A DNA stretch of 64,000 nt, taken from Poronia punctata (Eukaryota > Ascomycota > Sordariomycetes > Xylariales > Xylariaceae). Under the pieces are notes generated by a model, which was not told the DNA's origin, made no database searches, and worked only from the letters and a program-made list of their open reading frames with translations. Shown one piece after another: positions 37,667 through 50,200 of this stretch; the first letter of the stretch is position 1; every line of letters begins with the position of its first letter. Made by a program: the position numbers and the translations under genes. The stretch spans positions 1 to 64,000 of the forward strand of contig MU401489.1 in the NCBI GenBank assembly GCA_022579005.1. Reading direction: 5' to 3'.

Positions 37667-37801
37667 ATGTGTCAACAGATCACCATCGTTTTCGTCTGCG
37701 GTTGCAAGCACTACAAGTCCGCTACCTGCGGGAGTCCTTCGAGTTGTGGCGGTCCCAAGCCGGTAGTAAGCTATAACGGAGGAACTTGCGAGTCCCATTA
37801 A
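37667..37801 (+). CDS. Possible small cysteine-rich protein, 44 aa (doubtful)
   Basis: The frame reads MCQQITIVFVCGC and ends YNGGTCESH, with six cysteines in 44 residues, including CGC and a C-x5-C pair. The pattern (Met-Cys start, CGC, CGG, final Cys near a His) resembles short uncharacterised fungal proteins. There is no clear signal peptide, so it is not an obvious secreted effector. A TATA-like element (CTATATTATAAAT) lies about 300 bp upstream near 37,362. Downstream, around 37,895-38,149, further coding-like sequence in two different frames could be later exons or a decayed gene. With so short a frame, chance remains a real alternative. Confidence 0.3.
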   Translation: MCQQITIVFVCGCKHYKSATCGSPSSCGGPKPVVSYNGGTCESH

Positions 37802-40800
37802 CACTCGATACGCCACAATGATATACCACGCTGGCGGGTACGACGAACACCCTCTTTTCCTCAGCCGTCATGCCCCCTAACGGGGGTATGGCTAATACGC
37901 TACAGGTCACTACCTGGTTTGGAATTTCGATGCTGGATTCGAGGAGTTCAACGGATGGGCATACAAACAAGAATGGGAGCGAGCGATCGCGGTAGTTCCG
38001 GGCAATCTTTTACGACCTATAATGTGATTTACGGCGTTGACGACGTTATGGAGATCTACCCCGGCTTCCCATACAGGGGTGGCCTCGATTTTTACTATGT
38101 ATTAATTTTCCTTTGTCATAGATCATCTACTGTTTTCCTCGAAGGATGAACACCGAACATGTCAACTTTATTTCATGTATATCAGAGACAGCGCGCGGAC
38201 TAGACGGCTAGGGAGAGACTGACCTTCTCAGCCTACTTGCGCGCTGGGCTTTGGTTACCCCTTTCACTAGATAATTTTCGTGCTCGAGCACAATCACATA
38301 CCCAATCGAAATAGATAAACATCATATATTTCCCCATACGCATCGTTATCGGATATTCCATAGACGTTATGGCCCTGCCTGACTTTCTAGTGACGATATC
38401 GGTTGCTAGCATGAGCGGGACGGGGATGACAGTCACCGCGACTAGCCATGCCAAGATGCGACATTGGCAGGTAGTACAAGACACCACGCGGGACACATGC
38501 GGGAAGCTTGGGTTGCACGGGCAAAAAAAAGAATTATTCCTCCTGCCTGACGGCACAGCACCGACATCAAATGTGCGTACCTACATGATTACGTTAACCT
38601 ATTCAAGCTGCCCGATGTTGCGTTGTCAGTGAGGCGCAAGCCAACAAAAGGTTGCTTTGCATTGAATCAAGAAACCAACGACATACACCATAAGACCAGA
38701 AAAAAAGGTCGACTGCGAGCGCTATTGTAGTCGGACCCTTATGCCTCTTATTTGAAAAATACTCGCATGCGAATTTCATCATGTGATGCCATGATTTGAT
38801 CTATGAACCCCCGAAATAAGGGACGGGCTTGTATTGCCATTGATATAAAAGTATTGGCAGGTATAAATTACTGCAAGTTATTTGCTTACATACTTTCATA
38901 TACACACGTACACAAGCGGGAGTCTATTTGTACAAGTAAAACATTTTAATCTGCGGGGAATTAACCCTCCCAAAGTAGAATGCCAAGTAGACTTTCTCAG
39001 GACCAACCTAAAACTGACTAGCCTATGTCAGTATATCGACTCGGTACCTCGATTGCATACTCGTCCACGTACAAATGTTGCACATTTTAAAGTCATCGAG
39101 GAGATGTCTTATTAAAAGAACTTAAGCAACTAATAACAGTGCATGACAGGTAAGGAGGTATAATAGGATTAAGTGTTCGTTTCCAACAGGTAAATTAAAT
39201 TAGACTTAAAACATCTATATATGAAAACTCTCTCATGTAAGAAACCAACTGTAGGATTTCAATCTGGAATTGAAAAGAGATCTGGTTCTGGTTGGGTTAC
39301 TCGTACATGAATGCGACTTTTTCGGTTGCATTTCAGTGTCCAGAACCTGAAACAACAATAACTCGGAGTGAGGGCGTCTTCCTGATAGGCACATGAAAGC
39401 TAGAGGAACTGACTGCACAAAATAAGACTGTAACGCTATATTGATCGAGATGTATGTAAGTACGTAATACAGTAAGTGCTAAGGAAAGAACCTGCGTGGA
39501 GCTAATATTCTCGTCTCCAACATCGTCTTACATCACATCTAATACCTACCTACTCGGCAGGCTCGGTAGATGAGACACAGAGAGAGACTGGGGACTAAAT
39601 AATAGGGATCAAGATCTATAGCTTTTAACCTATTTGTAGGTAAGTTCTTACCTGGCCAAGGGGCCCATCTTCCTACGACCTGTGTTAAAACTCACGTAAG
39701 CTCTAGATAATGTCCGACCGCCAACATTCAAGCTTTCGCCAATCTGCATCCATCCCCCGAGACGGGTTGAAGGACGAACGCTTGTACGAGTAGGTCAGAC
39801 AGACAGATTTAGATAGATGTACATGTTGACGTAAGTACGTGTTTGAAACAGCAACGCGCCTGCCGTAATGTAGGCATCAAGCAACCGGATTATGTCAGCA
39901 TCCATTTTCAGTGTTCACTAATTCCAATTCCCTGTTTCCCAATTCTCTTTCCTTTTACCAAGTAAACCATTACGTGGACCTTCCAACCTATCCGTGTCTT
40001 TCATCCGCATCATACCGGTCTAGACGAATGTCATTGGCATGGCAATCAGGTACCACCAAAAAATGATAATCGCATTTTCGTACTATGCTGACATGGGTAT
40101 TTCTTAGCCTTTCTCCTAGTACCCTAGACCCTCACAGAGGACAGAGTAAGCGACGTTTTCTAGCAGGTATCAAACTTACAACTTCATACTGAATAGGTAG
40201 GTAAGTCAATATCTTTTCAATCATACTTCTCACGACCAACGGCTCCTTCGCAAAAGGGCCAACCACTTGCTACCCTTTTTGTAGGAGGCCTGAGAACCGC
40301 AACTAGTGCGGCCTGGTGGGTGACCGACCTGGCCCGTTAAGCGGCCCGTACCTAACCAAACCTGTGCCACAGCGGGCCGGCCGCCAGAACAATTTCGATA
40401 CCTTCTGTAACGATTCGATTCGGGTGACTCGGCGAAATTTGAATACGGCACGAATCCATTGTATTGATGCTCGCAACCAAACGAAACCCCTAACAAGCAT
40501 TGGTAGGACACTTTTGAACAAGACTAGTCTTCTCCAAAGCACACCCGAGTCGGCGAAATAACGAGACCCTCGGGCTGAGTCGCTGCCCCGCCCCTGGACT
40601 CTCTGGTGGTTCCTGCTCAGTTGCTCTATCCGACGCTGTAGTGCGACCTGTTGTGGCGGAAGTGTAGGGCGGCCCGGCAAACCACGGATACGTGCGCCAG
40701 GAAATTTAATGCAAAATTAGCCATGACAAACCACTGCAGTTTGCGGTCGACGATCCAGGTCAGCCGTCGAGACTACAGTTTTCCCGGCTAATTTCTTCGC

Positions 40801-41214
40801 CGGTCCTTGCTCTGATTTGGGCCACAAATATTACTTGCGCTTCCGCCAGTTTTTCATACAGCCCACCTCTCGGAAGCTAATCGGCTACATAGTGGCAATA
40901 CATGAAAGTTGTCGTCTTGGTCTGCATCTACGAGTAGACTGTAACTATAGCGACAAGAAGTCTTATTGTTCCCGCATGCCTCAAATTCGCCAGGGCCAGA
41001 AATCGGGATATCGCAGGAACAAGACAACATCGGGAAAACTTGCACTGCGGTATGTTTGACCAATCGGCTGCCAATCCCACGTGTCTACAACCACCAACTG
41101 GGGTATCCTTGCAGCCTTACTACCTTATCGCCTTAGGTATACCAGTGACCAGCCTGCACATATTGCGATGTATGTACAGTGGCGCGCCCCAATAGGAGAA
41201 AGGGGGGGAGGGCA

Positions 41215-42104
41215 CTAATAACAGGCAAGGCATGAACGACTCGGAGACAGTTGGCCAACCAACTCATTCAAAACCTGTCTTGTGCACTGGTGAGAATAGG
41301 AGAATATCTTGATGCCGGTATCGCTCACGATGCCGATATCCCAATTATAATCGGAGCGGAACCAGATTTTCACAGTAGACATATGCGGCATTTGCTCAAC
41401 CTTCTCCAGAAATAGATAGCTCAGCACCGGGTATCTGTTAGTTGGCCAGAATCATTTGTTGATCGCAGGAAGGATTTTGAAACACGGGACCCTCCATTCC
41501 ACATCTCGGCCCCCAACTTATTAATGGGCCCTCGCGACAGCTCTTATTGGATCGACTTGCTTCTATTCCTGTCGATCCTACATTTGGTGCCACGTGGTAT
41601 CGTGGTATCGATGCGCTTTTGGCCGATTCCGAGAACCATGCGATGAAGTTTACCAGCTGTGTTATGGGTAAGCACCGTACTAGGTCAGCTTCTACTAGAC
41701 TTGCTTAGAGGGCCGTTTATAGAGACATTTGGCGGCACAGACATCCAGAAACGCGAACACCCTGAGAAGCTGGAATTTCTAGAGCAATGCCCGCCGCTGG
41801 AAGACAGCAGAAACTGGTCAGGTCAAGCTGGCGCCACCACTTGTAAGCTACATTTCGGAATGCAGCTGACTTGGCCACTACGGTAGCCTCATTTCCAGAG
41901 TTACTGCGAAGTTGCCCTGTAGTACCGACGAGCATCCGCTTCTAGAAGTGTTTCAAGATCGGGGTTTAGAGAGACTGGCAGATCTTCCAAGATTATAATG
42001 TCGAGCGATGCACTATTATCAAGATGTCCTTGGTGCCGTGCCAATGTCCAATATGGCTTTTCGGCGAGGAGAGCCTTAACGCCGGCGAGGTCGGTTAGTT
42101 TCAT
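41215..42104 (-). pseudogene. Possible decayed gene fragment, unidentified
   Basis: On the minus strand a frame starts at 42,104 (MKLTDLAGVKALLAEKPYW) and runs 67 codons to a stop. Further coding-like sequence appears in other frames, notably the segment ending at 41,215, which reads EKVEQMPHMSTVKIWFRSDYN and SDTGIKIFSY. Reading upstream in that same frame gives about 20 more plausible codons (CFKILPAIN) before an in-frame TGA near 41,470. I could not join the pieces with good splice sites, so this is either a pseudogene broken by stops and shifts or an intron-containing gene I failed to model. The protein family is not recognised. Confidence 0.25.
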
Positions 42105-45100
42105 GTAAGTTCACATCGGCCAGACCTCAGGAGATACAGGCATTGAATTCTCATCTACTAGCATGCCGGATTGAGCCCACCAGTACCCTCTTTCGCTTTG
42201 GTTGTGATTGATATACAATGTCATTCGATCCATAAATAGTATATACCATGGTCGGCAGATACACGTACGTCCCACGAAGTTGACCCTAGCGCATGCCTAT
42301 GTATGGGTGTCACGGTCATCGTTGGAAGACACGAAACAAAATATATGGGCTGATCGATTAAATTAGATACTCATTCTCTGGTTTCTGGTGCCCTGACGTA
42401 AGAAGTGGGTGTTTGAGACTTCATCCTACATTCACCATGGGACTTTTTGGCCCCCTCGTCGTCTCAGGGCCTTGGATCCTACCCCCACACTTTCCTGTGG
42501 CACAATACACAAAGATACGGCGATAGGGGACAGCCTTTTAGTCTGAGGCACAGCCCTACGCCGTACGCCCTACGCCGTACCTGGGGGTGGCCAGATTAAT
42601 GTTTTACCTAGTGACAGCAGCATCGAGGGATGTCGAGCCCTATCTGCGGCCCGAGGATACAGATTATGACCTCCACTTGGAAGCGCGTGCTTTAGGGAGT
42701 ACGGAATCATTCTCCCAGGTCTCGGTAATATCGGTAGCGCCCACGGTATTTCCCACGCACGGGTGTTTCCGGCGTTATCGTATTACAACTACCCTACAAT
42801 TGCCGGGAGCTGCGAGTCTCCGTATTACTCTTCTAAGCGCGATATGATATTGTCTTCACGGTAATGACCTTTATCTCCGTCTTCCTTACCATTTTACCCC
42901 GCTCTATGGCTGCAACGAGGAAACCGACTGCGGTCTAGATACCGCAGTACGCGAGTACAGTTAGGTCTGGAAAGTGTTCCTGGTCTACCGTGACTATGCG
43001 ATCCATTCTCTCATTCTCCCCTGTCACGCAGTAAGTGGCGTATTTCAATCATTGGAGGCCTCTATGCGTCTTCAGAGCACCTAGCCGACGGTTGACAGAC
43101 TGAGGGGATAAACCTATGTGGAGGGCAGGGCGAGAAGATGACCTGGAGTTATGACGCCTGCCTAGAAGAATGCGCTTGCCCTCTGGCCGCGATACACCCA
43201 CGGAGGCCGCGACAGCAACATGATCCCCGTAACTCGGTCGTTAGACACATGGTTGCGCCACATTGGCCTTGACGGTATCTAAGTGGTCCATGGGGATCTA
43301 ATTTGTTGCGACCGGTAATTACCGTCATTTGACAACAAAGGGACGGGCCGAGAAGAACTGTGGTTGTTGGTGGCAAGAACCAACACTGTGACTCGATATC
43401 ACTCATACTTATGAGGGCCCCGTCGATATCGCTTTGACCTCGGTCGAAAGAGCCGCGCAGAGCCCTGCCAAGGCTTGAAAGGCCTGGAGCTGGGTGAATC
43501 GGTGATGTTAGCTGTGCTCACCTTTTTACCTTTTCGTTGGCGATATAGGTACCAGGAAGCGGAACAGCCGACGTTGGCCGATACATCGGGCATTCCGTCC
43601 CGATGACGTGGTCAACATGTTCATCTTCGCTCATATGTCGCATTACCACTCATATGGCCCCGATATTGTAGTATCATGTGACTACAGCGCTCCTAATAGC
43701 CGCATAGGGCGAGTTTGGAGATGACGGGGTACCTATCATTGTTCCACTGCATGGTCGAGTACGACCATGTAGCCTATGTCCAAGCCTCTGATACCAGGCC
43801 TGTAGGTATGCGGGGGAAGATCCGGGGACATCTGAAGATCAGGTTCACCAAGTGGAGGGGTTTGAAATTGATGGTATTCGAGGCCTCTCGTCACTCGGTT
43901 TCATGGACGAGACTGGTTGAAAAATCGCTGTGAGTCACGGATATGCATTTGTTGACACGACGAATAAGAAAACAGAAGATCCAAATGAGAGGAAATGAAG
44001 GGACACTGGAATCCACCGGTTCGTCCACTTTCTAAAGGCCGCATGAATGAGTGGCTCGCGCGACTCCGGGCCGGGGAACTGTTGGTTGTTGGTTATAACT
44101 TATGTCTCGGCGCGGCTGTAATCAAACCAGTCTACCAGACTCCCAGAGAGTGACGAGTCGAGACATAACGACACAATGCTATACGCGCGGCTACCCACCA
44201 ATCAGAATGCAGTCCTTTTTAGCACTGCCCTTATTAACCAGGCAGTACCCCAGGCAACAATCGCGCTTAATTTCCCGACTTAACGACAAGCTTTATTTTA
44301 CTGCGCGCAGATCAATCGATGCCCCATAACTTATAAGTTCTATGCTTCTGGAACCTGGCACATTCACATGAAAAGTACAGTACATGGAAAATACTCGCCT
44401 GGCAAAAGAAGGTACTTCCCTTTCTATGCCTTCCATTTTTCCATAACACACACCCTGCCCCAGTGCCCCCTGCTCCCCCTTGCATTTGCATCATACCTAT
44501 TGCATAGCATCGTGTACATCAACTTGCTCGCAGATCCCGAGGTAGTATTGAAAAGTCCCGCGCGCATGTCGCGTGGTTCCCTTAGTGCTTGTCCCTAAGC
44601 CCTGGCCGGTGCCTACAGTATAAGGCTGTTCTATAAGCCTCACACATCTTTTATACTCGACTCTCGCTCTGTCTCTTGACTACCAATATCATGATAATTT
44701 GTACATACATACATATAACATTTTTAAAAAGCTCAGCCCTACGATTTCTAGTCACACCGCTCCTCTAAACTTTTCAATCCCAGTTTAAACAAGACCCGAC
44801 AGAACGGTTCCCAACCTACATAGCCCTCTTCTCGAAAAGCATACTTACATCAATCACCGACTCTTTTATTTACAAGCACGCCTAGGTATACAGATGAGTA
44901 TGACAGGATAGATTGTAGAGTTTATTTTGCCTTATATTTTGCCTTTTTGAGGCTTATGTATCATCACATGATGGGATTACCTACTGTCAATGTCCAAAAT
45001 TCATCAGAGGAAAAAAAAAAAAAAGGGAATTACCCTAGATATCGATCGGCCTGACTCACTCACTTACTTACATACTCGCTTACCTAGCCTAGGTAAGGCT

Positions 45101-45431
45101 TAATTAAACAAATGCGGCTCTCAAGTCGGAGCTTCGAATAGGCGAGCAGAAAGATACCTACTTAGGTATGAGAATGACGGAGGGAGAATAAAAAAGGTGA
45201 TAAAACCCACCCACAAGAAGTACCGATGTTCCGGCTTTTAGTATTAATTGATTGATTGATTGATTAGGTTAGGGGGGGGGAAAGTAATAGATCGAAATCT
45301 GATAGGTAATTCGGATTCCAGAGAGTAATAATAATAATAATAATATTATTATTTTTATTTTTATGTCTTGTCTGGTCTGGTCTGGTCTGGTGCGCTCCTG
45401 AATACATGAGCTAAGATGAGAAACTGAGGTC

Positions 45432-45495
45432 GACTGACTGACTGACTGACTGACTGACTGACTGACTGACTGACTGACTGACTGACTGACTGACT
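45432..45495. repeat. (GACT)16 microsatellite
   Basis: Sixteen perfect tetranucleotide units lie about 1.1 kb beyond the 3' end of rpb1. In one minus frame it encodes a Ser-Val-Ser-Gln repeat, which explains a spurious 90-codon open frame there. An (ATTG)n run lies close by at about 45,248-45,266. Confidence 0.95.
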
Positions 45496-46567
45496 TGGAA
45501 AAGAATGTCTCCCTCCAATCCAGCCTGGTCTGATGATTCATGGGAAAAGGTTCCTTGGTATCTCTATGATATCTACTTAGTTAACATAAACTACCAAGTT
45601 AAAAGTAAAGGACAGAGAAGAAAGAGACAATAACAAAGGAAAAGATGACTTTTTACATAGGTATACAAGTATATAAATGTCTACCTACCTAGGTTTAAAC
45701 TTTAAGCCCATCGTCACATGACATAAATTACCCACGCCTGTCCCATGTATATCCATTTAACCATAGATGATTATTTTGTCAGGTCTATTGCATCTAGGCT
45801 AACTGAAACTGACTATCAACTTGGGGAAAAAACAAGAAAGCAGCAAAACTCGAAAAATCATCTTCCCATTGCTCTGTCCCCTCAGTAAACTTTTCTTTCT
45901 TTGTAGGTAAAATAGGGATACCTGAGCCAAACCAAACCAGACAGGCTGTTTTGTTTGTTGGTCTTTACTCTCAAGGCATTGGGTTTTCATCTCGCAAAAG
46001 AGAACATCCTCCTCCTTTTCTCCTCCAGATATCGCTCGCTAATCGTCAATACATTCAGTCTGTGACGCTGCGAGAAACCATCAACCATTCCATTTCACCC
46101 CGTCTCTGCATCAAAGTGTCTAAAGGTAGGTAGGGGAGGGAATAAATAGAAACCAACTGGTTTGTCCTGCCCAGTCGCTGTCTTTCTTTACATGTACAAT
46201 ATAAACAATAATGAACAACTGCATTCACTTTTTCAGGTCTCAAAAAAAGAGACCATGGTATTCCTCCGGTCAATATAAACTACCCCATCTTTTTTTGTCG
46301 TCTTCGCTCCATCTATCTTTCGTCGATGCAGAGCAAATAACGACCAGTGTGTAGAACGACCACCACTTCTCTATTATGCGATTATAATTCGCCACCACAA
46401 ACTGGGCCCATCGAAAAGGATGAGCACGACAATGGAATCGAAAGTGGGAGAACGGAGCAACGCCATGATGCAGTAGGGGAAAACTCCTTTAGACGCCTTG
46501 TCATGTTATTCAAACGAAAAGGGGAACGGGATAGGGTGTACGGTTGCAAGATAGATCTCGCTTAATT

Positions 46568-47272
46568 TCACTGCTTCGGAGAAGTAGGCGAGCTGTGAAC
46601 GAATTGTGTTAGCAGTTTTGACATAAAGAGATGGTTGGATAAACTTACTATTTGGGGCTGGTACTGCCGCCAGGAGCGGGAGAACGGCTAGGCGATCCCA
46701 TCCAATTAGGAGACTAGAAAGAGACGGGTTAGTTAGTGGCTTTGATAGAATACGAGTGCGTTGCAAAAGGGACTACCAACCGTAGGCGAGTACTGAGGAC
46801 TCGAGGGCGAGGTTTGAGCTGCTGCCCCTCCCCGGAATTGGGGACTAGTGGGAGAATACGAGGTTGGAGATGTGGGCGAATAACCTGGCGAAACGGGCGA
46901 GTAGCTTGTCGGGGATGTGGACCCGCCGAAATTGGGAGAGGTCGGGCTATAGCGCGGGCTGGTGGGCGAATACTGGGGCGAAGCTGGCGAAGCCATATTG
47001 GGGGACGTGGGAGAGTAGTCGGCCATGACCGGCGAGGTAGGCGAGTAGCTTGGTGAAGTTGGGCTGAAGTTGGGACTGGTCGGCCCTCCCCGGTACCCAA
47101 TAGGAGACGTGGGGTGGAACGAAGGCGAAGATGGGCTAAACGATGGTGAGACGGGAGAACCGCCATGAGCAGGAGACGATGGCGAATAGCTTCCATAGCT
47201 GCCAAGAGGCGAGGCTGGCGAGAATGGGCTCGTGCCGCCAGGGCTCGACGGCCTGTACGGGCTTGTACCGCC
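46568..47272 (-). other. rpb1: RPB1 C-terminal domain coding region
   Basis: This part of the gene encodes repeated S-P-rich units. YSPTSP occurs about ten times, interrupted by Gly/Ala/Phe-rich spacers such as [27 protein letters not shown] and [15 protein letters not shown]. Degenerate and spaced CTDs are common in filamentous ascomycetes. The DNA is GC-rich and tandemly similar, so it is open to slippage. Confidence 0.9.
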
Positions 47273-50200
47273 AGTAAGAGGGCCATACTCTGTGAAGCCT
47301 TGGGTATTGTCCGACCCGGCGCCAACGATGGGTGAGAAGTTGCCCATTCCCATGGAAGGCGAAGCGAGACTCAAGCCATAGCCGCTATCCACCATGGGCG
47401 ATCCAGCGTCGTAGGGTGTGGCCGCCCCGTCCATATGGTTTCCTTTCATCGTCATGCCCGGCATGAGACCCATCCTGGAGTTGTCCGAGATTACCGTGTC
47501 CAGCATCTTCGGATCCAAGAAGACCTGGAAGTGGCCAGTGCCCATCGGGGCCAGCTGACCAAGCATGACATTTTCCGAGATACCGCGGCAGTCGTCCAAC
47601 TCGCCAAGCGAGGCGGCTTCTAGGAGAATCTCGACCGTTTCTTCAAACGAACATCTCATCAAGGCGCCAGTGTCTGCTCGATTGATACCGTGTCTCGTCA
47701 CGGCCGCGATGCTGCCACGGTAGGTCATGACGTCCACGAGTAGAGCTAGATGGCGTTCGTTGACGTAACTCCCGTCGAATGCCAACACTCGTCGCAGTTC
47801 GTTCAGCAAAGCGCCCCGGGCGGCCTCGATGCCGAATACTTCGACAGTCTGCCAGAGATCGTTTGTGATTGTACGTGTAGCATCCACGCCTTCAACAGAC
47901 AGCACCTGGCGAAGAGCAGTGCCTGACGTATCCAAATACCAGTCTCCCTTCAGGGCATCCTGTACCAAGGCCCCCTCCGGATCCTTTTTGATCCTCGGGC
48001 CAGAGTTCAAGAACGCTCGCTCGATACCCTTGACACCGCGCAGTGTCAGGTTTTCCAGGAGATGGTCTGCCAGACGCTTCAACATAATGTCGTCCTCGAT
48101 AGCCTTGTCGCCGTCGTCCTTGTCGTCCGGCATGGGGCGTATGCGGATGACCTGGTTCGGACTATTGTCGTCACTGGGGATAATAGCCAAGTCACTTCCA
48201 TAGTCCTGCCTGAGTCGCATCACCACGTCATCGATGGTCAATCCTTTGTCAAGCATCTTCTGCCTGTCCAGCACGATACGGAGTAACCAGCGAGACTGCT
48301 TGTCCAGTGGGGGACCAGTCTCGTCCGGAAGCAAAAAGTATGACTCGATCATGTCGACATCCTCGGGGATGGTCGTCGAGTCGATGACAGGGTCGTAGTA
48401 GATCTCCGTGATGGCAGTCACGGATCGTAAGTTGGTGTGTTCTACCTTGCTACGAAGCACCTTGGCCGAGTCCCGGTCGGCTTGGCCCAACAGGTACACC
48501 ATCATCGAAGGCGTCTTGATATTGCTGGCCACGTTCAAAATTTCCTTCAGTCGAGGAACACCGAGAGTGACGTTCTTGGAAGAGATACCAGTGAAATGGA
48601 AAGTGTTGAGTGTCATTTGCGTAGCCGGTTCGCCAATCGACTGCGCGGCTAGCACACCCACCATTTCACCGGGGTTGACCATGGACCTGCGCCATTTCCG
48701 ATCCAACTCGCCAATCACATGGCGGAAGGCAATCTTATCCAGTCTGTGGAAGCAGGCCAGTTGCTTGAAGGACAACTTGGAACGGAGCAGGGCTTTGAAC
48801 AGGAGAGTGGCACTCTGGTCAGCCTCCCTCGAGAGCTCGTCAGAACCGCGGACGACAACCATGTTGTCCAGTAAGTTCTTGACCACCGGGATTACGTCCT
48901 GGGGTTTGAGGTTGCTCGACTTCGTTTCATCCAACTTGAAAAGCCTCTTGGAGCTTTGGATTATGCGACCGACATTTAACGGCAGCTGGAATCCCGAGTC
49001 GAGCTTCTCGTCGTTCATTTTCAATTCTCGCAGGTACTCGCGATCCCGCACAAGTGTGTCGAACTCGAAGTCGAGCATCTCCTGAGCTTGTGGATCGCCG
49101 CTGATGTCCTGAATGTATTCCAGAGAATTATATACGTTGCCTGGAATGGCGTCCATCACGTCGAGACGGTACCGCTTATCGAAGTCGCGGTCCGAGATAA
49201 TCCAGTGGTCCATTGTCTGCTTCTCAATGTGCATCGCGTCTAGACCGTCCTCGCCGTAGATGAACTGGATAATATCACCCAGAGAATTGCGTACCGTGCC
49301 GTCGTAACGGGTGCTCACATCTTCAAGTGCCTTGACTAGACGTCGCTGAATATAACCAGTTTCAGCAGTCTTGACCGCAGTGTCGATAAGACCCTCACGA
49401 CCTGCCATAGCGTGGAAGAAAAATTCGGTGGGGGTCAGCCCTCGCAAATACGAGTTCTCGACAAAGCCACGGGCCTCGGGCGAGTAGTCATCCTTGGTGA
49501 AATGAGGCAATGTACGATACTTGAAACCGAACGGAATGCGCTTTCCTTCGACAATCTGCTGGCCGACCAAGGCTGTCATCTGAGAGATGTTGATGTTGGA
49601 CCCCTTCGAACCCGATCGGGCCATGACCACGGCATTGTTGATATCCTTCAAACTCTGCTCCGTCGTGGATCCGGCCTGGTCACGGGCATCGTTGAGAGCC
49701 TTGGAAACTTTGCTTTCGAATGTTTCTCGAACATTCATACCAGGGAGAGACTCGAGGAGATTGGCAGTCGCTTCCGCAGTCAATCTAGCGACCTCCTGCT
49801 TTTGCTGGTCGATATCAAGCTGAATCTTCTCGATGGTCGCCTTATCGGGAATGGTATCGCCGATACCAATGCTATGGCCATTGTGGAGGACCCAGTAATT
49901 GATGACACGTTGACACCCGTTGAGGAACGCCATAGCGCCTTCAGGGCCCAGCTCGTTATAACACAAGTGAATGATACCGCCACTAGCGGCACCGACATTC
50001 TTCTTGGTCAAAAGGCCGAATAGAAGTTCGCCCGACTGGATCAACAGCCCGTCGTCCTTAAGGGGGAAATGGGGGGCCTGTTTTTTGCCTGGCGACGTAT
50101 AGAGGCTGATCTCGTCTGGGATAATCAAGCTGACAATTTGCTTGCCTGTCCAGCGGGGTCGGGGTTTCACAATTGCAGGTGGTGGGATGACACCATCCCA

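Larger units (their letters stand above)
28664..46567. other. Gene-poor tract, 17.9 kb, with decayed coding-like fragments
   Basis: I find no convincing full gene here. The part 28,664-33,500 is intergenic-like, with many CCTACC/GGTAGG and TACTCGTA words and a gap at 30,954-31,132. From about 33,500 to 44,300 the composition is more coding-like, and several stretches read as protein for 40-80 codons before a stop or frameshift. Examples are the minus frames at 41,215-41,427 and 41,901-42,104, and the plus frames around 37,667-38,149. They lack the AT-rich mutation pattern of 1-11,400, so they decayed by ordinary indels and stops, or are intron-rich genes I could not assemble. The last 1.5 kb (45,000-46,567) is AT-richer and holds simple repeats and the rpb1 3' region. 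Confidence 0.45.

Noticed and set aside
40303..40680. 125-codon minus frame starting MPGRPTLPPQQVALQRR
   Set aside because: The first 26 residues look protein-like, but the rest does not, no splice sites extend it, and no family is recognised.
46648..46650. TAG after STSPK as the rpb1 stop codon
   Set aside because: It overlaps a consensus GTAAGT donor. Splicing to the CAG at 46,593-46,595 adds YSPTSPKQ, the expected type of CTD end.
46736..47325. Long opposite-strand and alternative frames over the RPB1 CTD (Arg/Pro/Gly-rich)
   Set aside because: They are shadows of the GC-rich SPTSP-coding repeats.
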